Source of the DNA: Oscheius onirici
Lineage: Eukaryota; Nematoda; Chromadorea; Rhabditida; Rhabditidae
Direction of reading: 5' to 3'
DNA length: 64,000 bases
NCBI GenBank assembly: GCA_932521025.1
Contig: OW051470.1
Coordinates: forward strand, 5,938,501-6,002,500
Part shown: positions 47,933-58,937 of the stretch, piece by piece
How positions within the stretch are numbered: the stretch's first letter is position 1
Layout of the letters: each line of letters begins with the position of its first letter
Made by a program: the position numbers and the translations under genes
Notes under the pieces: model-generated
The model's database searches: none
The model's input: the letters and a program-made list of their open reading frames with translations, nothing else
What the model was told of the DNA's origin: nothing

Positions 47933-48690
47933 TTAAACAAGTCTACCAGCCTTATGATCAAAAAGTGTAGCTTCGATACAAGAGTCCTCTTCATCGCATA
48001 GGCGAGGCGTCTCGACCTTTCCATAAGGAGACGTGTCTAGACGACGATAGAAAACCTGAAAAATTGTTGCGAGAAGTACTAGAAGATTGCTTACATTGAC
48101 AATGGCTGCTCCGGGGCTTCTTTTCTGAATTTTGCGCGGTTTAGATCCGTCGCGTAGCTCCCATTCTTCTTGGAATTTTTCAATACATGTAACAGTGACG
48201 TAGAGATCGTAGAAACAGACTAAAAGCGCAATGAGTATATGTGTGAGGGATAAAAGATCTGCAAATCCTTATGAAACAAGCTTGAGAGGAAAAATACCAT
48301 AAGTCCATTTTTGGTTGACAATATAGAGGTTACGGAAGCAGTAGAAAAAGAAAGCACCGCTAGAAATTAGCTAAAAAAAGACAGTAGAATAGAAAAATCG
48401 CAGAAAAATAACCTGTATTGGGATGTTGACGAGAAAAAGCGTACTGCTCCGAATATAGAGCCCTACCGTGGCAGCAGTCAGCAAAATGAGAACGGCATTG
48501 AAAGTCATAATAGCTGCTACTTCATCGGCCATCTGAAAACACATTTTTGAAATTACCACAGAAAACGGACTTGTAAGAGAATACGAGCAGTGACGGCCAA
48601 GAGGAGCCAGCGGAAGCATATGAAGATACCAGCTGCTGTCTCTGGATTGGAAGAATAGAAAAGATGAACTCCTTCACGTCGGGGCTTCAT
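47933..48690 (-). CDS. Small multi-pass membrane protein, unknown
   Basis: Met at 48690: MKPRREGVHLFYSSNPETAA, then hydrophobic IFICFRWLLLAVTARILLQ, exon 2 (MADEVAAIMTFNAVLILLTA; LFLVNIPIQ), exon 3 ISSGAFFFYCFRNLYIVNQK, exon 4 VCFYDLYVTVTCIEKFQEEW, and a hydrophilic tail (SPYGKVETPRLCDEEDSC) ending KAGRLV with TAA at 47933. About four membrane segments with a cytoplasmic-looking tail. Frames and 40-60 base introns are consistent over five or so exons. I do not recognise the family; topology resembles small tetraspan proteins but no diagnostic motif is present. Confidence 0.65.
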
Positions 48691-50298
48691 CCTAAAACGG
48701 TGGAAGTATGCAAATACTGTATATAAAAATAAAGGAAACAGTGATGACAGCCCGGGCCTACCGTAACCCGGCCGGGCCCGGTTTTTCGTGGCGGGACCAA
48801 CGCTACCGCGGGCGAAATTTTGAGTTCAAATTTTGTTTTTTCCAATTTTTAGCTTTTTCTGTCCGGTTTCCTTTTCTTCCACTATGGTTAGATAGTAGTG
48901 AGGTGATCACATTGTTAGCAAAAAAAGATCATGAAAATTTCGTTTAGTGCTATGAAATAATAGGCTGCTGGTATAAAATAAAATGATAAAAAAAACCGAA
49001 AAACAACGTTTCGGTGAGAACCGCAGAAGGAATTTTGGTAATACTTCGGCACGGCGTTTTACCGCCATGCAAAACGCGTCCCAACTTTTTGTCGCGCCGT
49101 TTTTTGGACTGCAAGGCGGGAATTCAAAATTTAAATATTCCTTCGGCTGTTTTTTCCAATACATTTTCTCATTTTTCAGCATTTTTCTTGCTGTTTTTCT
49201 CAAAAAGCACGCTAAGAGTCCCCTCTGAGAACTTAACTCCAAAAAAAGTGGAAACGTCCTTCATAATCCTTCAAGGAACGAAATCTGTGCAAAACTCAGA
49301 GTTTTCGCCTATTTTCTATAAACTACAGAGTGTACTCGGTTTCCGTTGCTCTTAGGGCGTCTATTCTAGAGCTTTTGGACGTTTGGAATCAGTGATTCCT
49401 TCGCATGTCAATCTTCACGATTCTTCAGATGAATGCCTTATTTTTCACTAAAGAACTGCTCCAGGATGTTATAGTAGTGAAAGGAACGAAAAATGATAAA
49501 AAAAAGAGATTTGTTGCAGGGCTATATTGCCGTATATACTTGGGCACGAGCCGAAATTTTTTGGCTCGATCCGGCTCGACGGGGTAGGGCGAGCCGTCCC
49601 GGCTTGAGCCTAAAGAAAAACGGAAATTTTACGAAATTCTAAAAAGGGATTCCCATTTTTAATAGAAGTTGTGTTATAGCTCTCTGACCCCGAGTCAATA
49701 AAGATTCATGTTCTTGACTACGTCGAACAAGAGCAGCTGGAAACTAGCAATATGCCCATTCTTCAGCGATTCCAGCAAAACTTCCCAAACTTGGTGTCCA
49801 GAGCGAATTGAGCCATGCCAAACTGCTAAAAAAGGTATCTACTCTTCGAAAAACCGTCTTGAAACAGAACAAGTGCATCATTAGACTCCGGCGAAGCATC
49901 CACCCGTTGACTGTGAGAAACAAAGCCGTCGTAAACCGAAAAAGTCCAACTCGTGCCACTCTTCTTGCGGAAAAGAAGAATCGCCTTTCACCAATGGAAA
50001 CACTTGTCATGTTAAAGTCTTTCAATATTTTTTGGGAAATGTTCAGTCGGCTAAAGACTCACCTTAGTCAGCATGCGAACCACGATCCATTCGCTCCGTA
50101 CAACGTCACACCTTTTTGGCTCAAGAACTTTTTTGTTGCTTTTTTCTATGTTTACCAGAAAATAAATGAGAAAAGGATTAGAATAGGAGGAAAATAAGTG
50201 CTTGGAAGGCTGAAGAAAAACATAACAAATTTAAACTTCCCGCCGAATCATTCACTGTCGACGAAAGTGGCGCAAAAAAAGTTGGAAAGCCGTTTGTA
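48691..50298. other. Repeat-rich intergenic block
   Basis: Contains two G/C-rich islands in A/T-rich DNA: 48746-48810 (runs of CCCGG/GGCCGGGCCCGG) and 49540-49610 (repeated GGCTCG/GAGCC), both typical of old transposon ends. Also GCGGGAATTCAAAATT (about 49115), shared with 37590. A plus-strand open frame 49808-50197 (Lys/Arg-rich, RKTVLKQNKCIIRLRR) looks like a possible transposase or THAP-type fragment, not assignable. Confidence 0.45.
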
Positions 50299-51676
50299 CT
50301 GCGGTAAAATGCCGTGCAGGAAATATTTTTCAGACATTTTCAATTTTTGAATTTAGCGCGGAGACGAAAACTTTGAAATCAGGCGCGGCAAAAGTTTGGC
50401 AACAACAACAATAAAATGAAGAAAACAACCATTTTATTCAGTAAAATTTAACAATATCGGTCTGGAATTTGTGCTTAATAGTCAATCTTTTTTCCTTGGC
50501 GCTGAATGAGCTGGAAGACACGATCCGGCATCGAATTAGTAAGGTTTGTAAGAGTTTGGACGGGCAGCTGATTCCCAGCGTGTTGAATGGCATCCTTGAT
50601 CTCGCGAACCGTTGTGAAAGTGCGATTGTGCTTGTAAATTTCCTTTGACATGATGCCGAACAAGTTCTCTATTGGGTTACAGTCGGGGGAGACAGCTGGC
50701 CAGTCAAGAGTCGGGATACCGTTGGCTGCCATCCAAGCACGAGTCGCTCTGCTGACGTGAATGGGAGCATTGTCTTGCTGAAACTGGTATCCACGGCCTG
50801 CCGGGGTTGCAAGGAATGGAATAACGTGTCTGTCAAGGATTCCCTGATAATCGGTTGACTTGAGTCGGCCTGTGATGAATTTAAAGCCGGCGCGTCCTCC
50901 AGCATGAAATGATGCCCAGATCATAACGCTTCCACAACCGAAACTTCTTTTCTGACGAGTCAAAAATGGCTTCCTGGTGTCTCTCCAGTATCCGATATCA
51001 CCGTCCGGCCCATCAAGAGTAAATCGCTTTTCGTTAAACCAGATAACCTGCGTTTTAAATGAAAAAAGGTAAAGTGAAATTTGCTAACCTTTGACCAATC
51101 CGTGTTCATGTTTTGGCGAGCGAATTGAAGACGAATAACTTCGTAATGAGAACGAATAAATGGCTGTTTTGTCTTCTTTTCACGTCGGATATGAGGAATG
51201 CGATTGATGGCACGAAGAACGGTCGATTTGTCGACATTCAGACCCAGCAGAGCGGAGAATTTGAGACAATCCTTCCCAGAAGGCGAGTTTCGCGAGATGA
51301 CAGCTTTTTCGGACGTCCCGAGACCATTTTCTATCCGTACAATGGATTCTGCAGAAATCTGCCGATGCACGACCTGTGTCGACACAGCTGCTTTGCAATC
51401 GCCGAATTCCTCAGACCGACTGTCTTTAGGGCTCGAATTTGGGCTTGTTCGTCTCGGGAAAGACGATTTCGAGATGGCATTTTCTATAAACTTTCGTTTT
51501 CATCAATCATTGAGAGAAAAAAAATGAAAAAAAGGCACAAAAACGGAAGAAAAAATGCGAGATTGCTGTTGTTGCCAAACTTTTGCCGCGCCTGATTTCA
51601 AAGTTTTCGTCTCCGCGCTAAATTCAAAAATTGAAAATGTCTGAAAAATATTTCCTGGGGGTTTTTAGCCGCCCTG
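50299..51676. mobile_element. Tc1-family DNA transposon with long inverted repeats, decayed
   Basis: Terminal inverted repeats 50317-50412 and 51562-51657 are about 96 bases with one mismatch that I see, starting CAGGAAATATTTTTCAGACA. Weaker similarity continues outward about 18 bases (GCGGTAAAA / GCGGCTAAAA). The repeats enclose one transposase gene on the minus strand. I could not define a TA target duplication with certainty, so the outer limits are approximate. Confidence 0.85.
50475..51480 (-). pseudogene. Tc1-like DD34E transposase, broken
   Basis: Minus strand. N-terminal helix-turn-helix part MPSRNRLSRDEQAQIRALKT and NSAIAKQLCRHRSCIGRFLQ, then GRPKKLSSRETR typical of the GRPxKLS linker. 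The catalytic domain has Asp in FTLDGPDG, FQQDNAPIH and PDCNPIENLFG, with exactly 34 residues between the second Asp and Glu (DD34E). A 46-base intron separates MNTDWSK from VIWFNEKRF. The frame is broken by an in-frame TAG right after FLQNPLYG and by a frameshift near 51255 before LLGLNVDKSTVLRAINRIPH, so full-length protein cannot be made. Confidence 0.85.
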
Positions 51677-52228
51677 AGTCGATTGGTAATAGTCCCGGAC
51701 GTTGAAAATCACTTTTTCCTCAAGTTTCGCCAAAAAAACGTTTGTTGTCAAACTTTTGCATCGGAGTGTAGGTCTCCCCAAAATGAACTTCAAAATTTGG
51801 TTCCGGCTTGGTCTCGAGGGGACTTGGCGCGCAAATTATTTTTTGGCGGGATTTCCAAATTTTTTCCCTTTTTCCAGTCAAATTTTCGTTTCTTTTTCTT
51901 ATTTTTATGCCATTTTTCTTGTTTCTTTATTGACTATCAATCGAGGAAATGCCCTCTATGATTTTATGAAAAAAGAATTCCAAAATAATCAAAAATATAA
52001 TAAAAAACGCTCTAAGAATGTGTCGATGTGGTAGAGGGCTTTTTTCCGCTATTTTGTTCATTAGACCGAGACCTATAGTTTCGACTGTGCTCTTTCTATT
52101 GAAACCGAGAACGAAAGAAATGGTTGCGTAGTTTTCTCAAAAACGTGACACCCAGGACGAAAGTAATTTTGTCCAACATTTACATTGCGCGGCGAACTGT
52201 GGTGGACGATGGCGTGTTATAAGGGTCT
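51677..52228. other. A/T-rich intergenic, repeat debris
   Basis: T-rich stretches similar in style to 48830-49200 (GGCGGGATTTCCAAATTTT). No gene seen. Confidence 0.4.
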
Positions 52229-52276
52229 CGCGGCGAACTAAATGGGTTACGGTAGTAACCCATTTAGTTCGCCGCG
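52229..52276. repeat. Perfect 22-bp hairpin with 4-base loop
   Basis: Arm CGCGGCGAACTAAATGGGTT+AC at 52229-52250, loop GGTA, exact reverse complement at 52255-52276. A partial arm copy (GCGCGGCGAACT) lies at about 52187. Possibly a miniature inverted-repeat element remnant. Confidence 0.9.
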
Positions 52277-52476
52277 CTCCCCTCCTCATCCTCAATAAGA
52301 GCTTCGGACCCACAGACACATAGAGACTTGGGACCCATTTAAAATGGTTTTTCTGTTTCCATGAACAATGTGTCGGAACTTTTGAAAATCCTCGTTACGA
52401 CAGTAATCTCCCCTCAATTGATCCGGGTCATATCGAACCACAGCCGCTCCCCTCCTATTTATATTACAATATTCCC

Positions 52477-53647
52477 ATGCAACCTCGAGTTTTTGCCACT
52501 TTACTGATAGCGATATGCACGACGTCTCTTATGTATCTTACCTCCAAAGGACTGGTCATTGTCAAGAACTTTCTACACGAAAAGACGGAAGAGACAACAA
52601 GAGACATTACTGAGAAACTACTGAGTGAGCTCTCTTTCAATTCTGTAGGTATCGCCCAGAAAACTTGACAAAATCCCTGAGCGGGAAAGAAGATGTAACT
52701 CCAGAGTTTTGTCAGCCTGGTAGAGGCAGTAGCTGTGTTCCGCCTTTTGCATACTTTCAAACCAAATACAGAGTATTTTTTTACTTTTAAATATCACAAA
52801 GAGTATTTGAGACTGCTCCAAAATATAACGTGACAGCCTGTGTCATTGAGAAGTCCATGTCGACTGTTCTGGCCGGAGTTATGTGTTATCTCTACGACCC
52901 AGTCGGATTCAAAAATGCGAATAGAAGTATTGGAAATGACGTCTGGCATCATCGGTAACCTTTTTCTTCGAATAAAATTTTTTATAGCTTTTGCAAGGAC
53001 AGAAACGAGCTGTCTCATCTGAAAGAAGTCTTGTCTCTTCGAGCTAATATGAGACTGTTCACCGTGGTCCGAGATCCAATTGACAGATTTTTGAGCGGAT
53101 TCACAGACAAATGTATTCTCGAAAGTGCCAAGGGAAATGGGCTAAAATGCTACAATTGTGGAGCGAACGTGACTTGTTTCGTTGAGAAACAATACGAACG
53201 GATGATGAACTATCCGATGAACAAAGGCGCCGGGTTGACCTTTGAGGACGTTCATTTCAGTCCACAGACATGGTTTGACATTCAATTCAGGAAATATATT
53301 GGTCTCAGGTACTGCAACTTCCGTCAAAAGTTCAACGAGTTTCGGATTATCAAGTATGGAGATGGAGGAGATGATCTGGTCAGAGACATTCTGACATTTT
53401 TGAAAAGAGCAGGAGTGGAGAAGCCGCATATTTCAGTTATTAGAAACGACATGACCAGTAAGTTTTTGTCCTTTTGGGAGACAAAAGGTGATCAGATTCG
53501 AGAACTCCTCACGTGACCAAATCGCGTGAGGACCGAATGCTTCTCGAAAAGCAGATCCGCACCGATCCCTACGTGATGCGTCTTCTGGTCAAAATGTTCT
53601 ATTACGACTTTGTTCTCTTCGGATTCGAACTACCCGTTATTCCGTGA
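52477..53647 (+). CDS. Golgi-type carbohydrate sulfotransferase (Sulfotransfer_2-like, nematode family)
   Basis: Predicted type II membrane enzyme moving sulfate from PAPS to a glycan. Met 52477, then a hydrophobic anchor VFATLLIAICTTSLM; an intron from about 52532 (gtatct) to 52643 keeps frame into YRPENLTKSLSGKEDVTPEF. Catalytic region: NVTACVIEKSMSTVLAGVM (5'-phosphosulfate site, EKSMST) and RLFTVVRDPIDRFLSGFTDK (3'-phosphate site, RDPxxRFxSGF), then CYNCGANVTCFVEKQYE and RYCNFRQKFNEFRIIKYGD. It ends DFVLFGFELPVIP, TGA. The splice between KYR (52770) and VFETAPKYN (52804) is not settled (see findings). The family is expanded in nematodes; exact substrate unknown. Confidence 0.85.
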
Positions 53648-53755
53648 GCAAGTGAACTGTACATATTTATTCAAGATTTAGAGTCAATGAAGGGATGAGA
53701 TGACAATGCGACTTAGATTTTGGCTGGATATGACTTGTTCAAAAGGGAAAATAAA

Positions 53756-54677
53756 TTATGAAATGTAGATCTCGTTGGGATAAGGGTAGTGGACGGGTAC
53801 AATTGGCGGAGGATGATCCCACAAACGATTGTTTAGGTCCATTGCCAGGTCGGCAATCATCTGAAATTCTGTATTATTCTTCGAAATCCATTTTGGCTCC
53901 CTCTCTCAAGTCTTGCATAGAAAACAAACCTGATTGAGGGCTTTAAGACTACTGGCCGCGTGATCCATCCTTCTGCTTAAAAAATCATTCATACTGCTCA
54001 AATCGAACACATCTTGTCGACGACGGAGCGCAGTTTGACAGGGGCGAATGGATCCCTAGACTGAGTTCTATTCACTTGTGCTAAGAGTTATTTACCGCTG
54101 ATGAAGAACAAGGACTCGTCTCGAGTTCCTCTTGACTGCGTCTCTTCATCGTCTTCCGAGCTTTGACTGGTTCTCTTTTCTCATCATTTACTTCACAATC
54201 AGCCGCGTGATCGAGACAGTATTTCGCATGGAATGTTCTGTAGAATGGACCATTCTTTACCAAAGTTCAATGCTTACCCATCCATTCGTTCTTCAATATG
54301 TACAAAGGCGGTACAGGAGACCAACGTTTCTCTCGTTTCTGTTTCTTCCGGATCTAACCGCCTTCTTTTCAGCTGTGGTGTGGCTTTTCGACTGCACAAA
54401 ATGTAGAATTCCGACTGTTCCACATCTTTTCCCTCATCAGCTCCGAGGATCCCTCCCTCACATCGGGACTCCTCAATGCGATTCAGCCATCTCTGCAACA
54501 AAATATAATTAGGGGAGAGAGAGGAAAACAAACCTCGAGCTCGTGACCACTGCTAAAGTCTTGCTCAGCCATAAGGCTCTGTTCGTTGTGCACTTGTTCT
54601 ACGTGAAGACACAGTTGTTCTGGACTGACCATCGGAGCAGATCGACAGTACGGACAGATGAACGAAATGGAGGCCAT
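53756..54677 (-). CDS. Small zinc-finger protein, unknown role
   Basis: Met 54677: MASISFICPYCRSAPMVSPE then LCLHVEQVH, giving a C2H2-like finger (CPYC...H...H) at residues 8-29. Exon 2 begins RWLNRIEESRCEGGILGADE and contains a basic block LKRRRLDPEE. Exon 3 joins GTFHAKYCLDHAADCEVNDE and KARKTMKRRSQEELETS. Later exons encode DVFDLSSMNDFLSRRMDHAA and a final MIADLAMDLNNRLWDHPPPI ending PNEIYIS, TAA at 53756. Basic blocks suggest nuclear location. No orthologue recognised; the finger is the only known motif. Confidence 0.62.
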
Positions 54678-55257
54678 CTGAACATGACAGAATAAGCTGA
54701 TACGTTTAGAGAGAAGAGACGAATGAATCGGGTCGGGGCGAGTGTTTATACATCTGGATGCGGGTTACACCAGAAACTATTCAAATTGGAGCGACTTGAC
54801 TGGCTGCTAGGCAATGGACCGAGCACGCCATCTGACTGAGAGGGCGGATCGCTTCGAATCTGCAGCTGCAGAAGGGATGAATGTCGATGAAAATAGTCAT
54901 GACGAGAGGCAGATTTTATTGCAAAAGCCGTCTCGACTGGAGGCGGCAGATTACGACGTTTCTTTTTTGGCATAGGGCTTTTCCAAAAGAAAAAGGTGGA
55001 AAGAAATGAGAAAAGAGGAGGAGTCTTTGAGAACAAAACAAGTACAAATGATCGTGGTAAACCGGGTGTTGTCGTCCTCGGAATGTAGTTTTGGAGGCAA
55101 ACAAAAACAGACGGAAAGCAGAAGAGCAAAAGATGTTATTTTGATGATACATTGGAGAAATCTCGAGAGACATTCTGAAAACGGTATGGGGGAAGTTTTA
55201 ACCGCAGACAGAAGATGAATGAGTACAGCTGACGAGAAATATCGAAAACGGAGAGAC
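54678..55257. promoter_or_regulatory. Divergent upstream region
   Basis: 580 bases between the zinc-finger start and a plus-strand Cys-rich gene. No specific element recognised. Confidence 0.3.
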
Positions 55258-55949
55258 ATGACGTCTAAGCAATGGAGAAACTGTTTGATAAGCCTGTTTA
55301 CTTGCGTGGAGGTGGCCACAAACATTTTGCGTCAGGGGGTTGCACTCACGTGAGACAGACGGATGTGTAACAGCCGGAGGATGAGAACCAAATGAGGTGG
55401 AAGCGATCTTTGTCCGAAGAGAACTTTTGTTTGTTCGACCAAAACGGAATGTATGATGCAGCAGTTGCAAAGTGCATTCAACGAGAGGGAGTCAGCAGAG
55501 CAAAATATCACGAGCGAGATCTCGCTCAACAACAAGTCGTTTTCGGCTATTCTGGGAGAGGAAGAGTCCTTTCCATGGTAACAGCCTTTGCAGCCGTTTT
55601 ATGCTAAGAAAACTGGCTCGATAAGCGATCAATGATCAATCAGAACAACAAAACTTCGTCCAGAGGACTACTTTTTCGTCAAACTGTCTGGGTGAGACGG
55701 AAGCAAAGAGCTATACTGGGAGTATTCAGAAAAATAAGGAAGAGACTAATTACAGCACCACATCATCATCCACGACTACCTAATTGGGTTGAGATACAGG
55801 ATTGTTCCTATTTCTGGAAGTGTCTGAAGATGACACAGCGCTGTCACTACCATAAGTTCCGCAAAAACTATATGTGTTCCGGGTACAAAAAGAGGGTGCT
55901 CACATTCAGCGAAAAGTACGGGTCAAGATATCTAATTGAAACGAGCTGA
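55258..55949 (+). CDS. Small secreted cysteine-rich protein, 140 residues (predicted)
   Basis: Three exons give one uninterrupted frame: 55258-55349, 55397-55577 and 55800-55949 (92+181+150 bases, 141 codons with stop). N-terminus MTSKQWRNCLISLFTCVEVA is moderately hydrophobic and could be a signal peptide. The middle reads ENFCLFDQNGMYDAAVAKCI. The last exon starts DCSYFWKCLKMTQRCHYHKF and continues RKNYMCSGYKKRVLTFSEKY, so six cysteines lie after the leader. The donor GTAACA (55578) and acceptor GATACAG are fair; the first acceptor (AAATGAG) is weak. No known family. Alternative: only the last exon is real and the leader differs. Confidence 0.42.
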
Positions 55950-57005
55950 GTCAGAGCTCTCTTTGAAATCGGGAGAAGTTTGGTGAATAGAGGGCAGAAA
56001 AGAATGTCTGGGAGAAGAAGGTGTTTCCAATTAGGAGAAGGAGAGGGGTGAGCGATGTGATGGGAAGTCTTTGCAGAAATGACAGAGTACATTCCGTCGA
56101 AGAAAACTGGCGCCTATCTAGTGCCAGACTAACCACAAGGACGAGTTTCAGAACACTTTGAACAAAGAGCCAGACTGTCTAGGCTGGGCAAAAGAAAGTG
56201 AGCTGCTAATGGTTTCGTCGATCACTAGTGCTCAAACCCGACAACAGAACAATCTCCGCTAAGCAGAGATTACTCTGCAGAAATGTTCGCACAAAACAAT
56301 AGAGAACAGTTTTGCACCTGCGAATCACGATCTGCAGATTCTGCAGAAATCGCGAAAGGAAAAGTTCTTGGGGGAAAGAGTGTCGCATGAATCAAAGACC
56401 AGCCAGCGGCTGCAACGAGTTCTCTATACACGCGGGACTGGCTGCAACGGCTCATGCAAGAGAGAGAGCAGGGCGATCGATGGAAAAGTGCGCGAAGCTC
56501 TCAACAGGGTCTTGCAGTCGAAGAAAAACATATTTCGAACTGGAAAGATGGGTGTAAAGGAGTCTAAAGAAAATAAAGTTCTGCAACCTCAGTCAACTTG
56601 TTTTTAAGCCAGAGCACAGATGTTCGAATTGTCCTTGGTTTGCTCACTTTTCTCCTGCAAAAGGAGCGATAAGAGACTTCCTTGATTTAGCCATCGATCA
56701 ATTCGTCAGAACAACCTGTTCACAAGGGCAAACACGGAACTATTTCGTTCGGGTCACGGTTTAGAAATGCTGCGAAAAGGGAAAAAGTTCTGTAAAATTG
56801 AGGGCGGTCTTTGATGATTCCTCTTCCTCCCTTCAACAACAAATCGCCGTTTTGCATGGCCAGACAAACAAGTCTCTCTCGAGCGCTTTTCTGCAGCAGA
56901 GTTTGGGGAGAACAGTTTTGGAATGTTTTGATAAAGTCGAATTGATATCGATCATGAGACGATATTGACGACGAGAAACGGGGACAACAATCTCTGCCAG
57001 CTGAC
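55950..57005 (+). other. Possible unresolved exons
   Basis: From 56580 to 56967 one plus-strand frame reads KPEHRCSNCPWFAHFSPAKG, AIRDFLDLAIDQFVRTTC, then a single in-frame TAG at about 56760, then AVFDDSSSSLQQQIAVLHGQ and CFDKVELISIMRRY with TGA. Protein-like on both sides of the stop, but no GT...AG pair removes it cleanly. Another frame at 56368-56607 has GCNGSCKRESRAIDGKVREA. Could be a pseudogene or a gene whose introns I misplace. 55950-56280: nothing seen. Confidence 0.25.
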
Positions 57006-57422
57006 ATGCTGTCTCTGTTACTTTTGATCCTGTTAGTAAGTTTTTTCTTCTTCAAAAGATCTTTGAATAGTGAAACAAAACAATTTTATTTGCATCAGAT
57101 TAGATGGAACTCAAATAAAACAAGACAAAGTTCTTGGTTCTCTGGAAACTGAAAGCCTTTGTTGCGCTGAACTCATTTGATAGAATCTTTCTTCAGATAA
57201 CCCTGTCTTCTGGACAGATGCTCCCTCCAAGTAAATTGAACCTCTCCCAACTAGCAACTCCAAAGGAGTTTCCGAATGGAGTTGGTAAGAAACTTTTTCT
57301 TTCCTTCTGTTGAAGTTATTTCAGTCGCCTGTGGAGCAACATTCTGTGACTCGGAAGATTGCGTGATGGTTATAGGAAGAGATGGCGCTAAAACGTACAA
57401 GTGCAATGACGGATTCAAATAG
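57006..57422 (+). CDS. Small secreted four-cysteine protein, 71 residues
   Basis: Three exons: 57006-57035, 57197-57284 and 57325-57422, all with good GTAAG donors and TTCAG acceptors and in frame. The leader MLSLLLLILLITLSSGQ is a textbook signal peptide split by intron 1. The mature part is QMLPPSKLNLSQLATPKEFP then VACGATFCDSEDCVMVIGRD and KTYKCNDGFK, TAG, with cysteines spaced C-x4-C-x5-C-x14-C by my count. No family recognised. Could be a small extracellular or defence-type peptide; that is speculation from size and cysteines. Too fragmented to show as a single open frame. Confidence 0.6.
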
Positions 57423-58369
57423 TAAATAGTTTTTATTGCTCATTTGAACGTACGCCTAGCCAATTCGATACCCACAATTATTGACAAGGTCAGCGAACAA
57501 CGAACCCAGTTGTGTCACGTGCTTTCACTGTACTCTTTGTGTTTCTTCTTTTCATATTTTTCCCAATTATATTCAATGAGCTCGGTTAATCTTGATACCT
57601 ATTGGGTTGTCCTTATATTTTCTCTCACCTTGTGGTTAAAGATACCTTTGAATAGACTGTCAATCTGTCGGCTCGTTCCTTTGTTCCCTTTTCGGAAAAT
57701 GCCAACGATCTGGGAAACTGCTAGCCGATATAACGGAGGAGGAGGTAGAGAGAGACGCAGACTGTCCAATGACCTTTCTCTTTCGCTCTCAGTTGTTCTT
57801 ACCTCTATTTTGACTATTCCTCTATCTTTCACGTTTTCCATATTGATCAAATTCATTTTTATTCCTGAAACTGTTGTATTTTCCGAAATCTCCTCCATGT
57901 TCTTTCAGTATCGTTTGAATGAGGCTGACCTGGATCCAGTTTGAGTTACACATGTTGGGACGCGCGAGGACACATGGTCCACTTAATCGATTTCAAAAAC
58001 TAACCTTTTTGTTTGTATGATTGGCAAAGCCGATTGGTTCCTCGCGACCAAACAGCGACTGTTCATGTTCCGGGCGAAAACAAACGTTTACCTTCTTGTC
58101 AACCAATGTTTCCCTTTCCACTCACACTTTGCCTCGATTTCTATGGTTTTTTAATAATACAACTGCAGTTTCAAATGTTAGATTTTTTTCTACAGAAAAA
58201 CGATCGACTAATGTGAAGCATTTCCAGTCACCCAAAAAAGCAAACTTATCCCCCTGACTCTCATACAAACGCAAAAGAAAAGCTCTGCTTTTCTATCATT
58301 CTCCTCCAAAAGCGAAGATTCATAAGATCTTTTACTTTCATTTTAACCATATCTCTCTCGTCTTCTAGA
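57423..58369. other. Intergenic with one 166-codon open frame of doubtful status
   Basis: Plus 57444-57944 is open for 166 codons with hydrophobic stretches (LSLSVVLTSILTIPLSFTFS) and a Gly/Arg segment. Length is notable for this intron-rich genome, but codon composition looks random and the minus strand is also open (57599-57898). A TTCTAG acceptor at 58363-58368 precedes the next gene. Confidence 0.25.
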
Positions 58370-58937
58370 ATGAGCAAGAATACCAACAAGTACATCCTCC
58401 CTCCCCTGACTGTGCCTCGAGCTGCGCGTCAATATCCAAAGTTCCGGAAATTCGACGTCCCTGGGTATGTTTCCTTTTTTTAAAGTTTCCAAACTGTTCG
58501 ATTGCAGAGAGGCGGAAGATTTGAATGAAGCCATGATCGCTGAAGAGACACGAGTCGAGCAACGACGACATCATTTTGACAAGGACACTGTCATGCTCGA
58601 AGCTTTGAAGAGTCAACAGAAGATCAGTGAAGAGAGACTTCAGGATATCAAAGAACTCAAATTGAATAATTTGAACCTGGAAAGACAGCTTCGAGATGCC
58701 GAAGAGGACAATTTGAAACTACGACTTCAATTGGAACTACGAGAGGAGAAAGAGGCGATAGTGAGAAACACCTACGACCGTATTGTGGATCGTCTTTTGG
58801 AGGCTATTGTGAGGTCAAAAGGAGGTGCAGATGTCCATCTTGAAGCCGAGATCAAACGTCTCTCAACCGAACTTCTCAGTCAGACTCTTGATACTGATGG
58901 CAAGCATTCGGTCACTCCCCCGAGTGAGCCTCGTTGA
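58370..58937 (+). CDS. Coiled-coil protein, paralogue of the gene at 34048
   Basis: Two exons: 58370-58464 (MSKNTNKYILPPLTVPRAAR, QYPKFRKFDVPG) and 58508-58937. Exon 2 begins EAEDLNEAMIAEETRVEQRR, continues VMLEALKSQQKISEERLQDI, LNNLNLERQLRDAEEDNLKL, RLQLELREEKEAIVRNTYDR and IVDRLLEAIVRSKGGADV, and ends SVTPPSEPR, TGA. Long charged heptads predict a coiled coil over most of its 174 residues. Shares LNEAMI, the REEKE region, the position of the intron and start/stop layout with 34048-34469, so the two are duplicates about 24 kb apart. Function unknown; no signal peptide. Confidence 0.72.

Noticed and set aside
52137-52319. Minus-strand short open frame across the hairpin
   Set aside because: Open only because the arms are free of stops; no domain or splice support.
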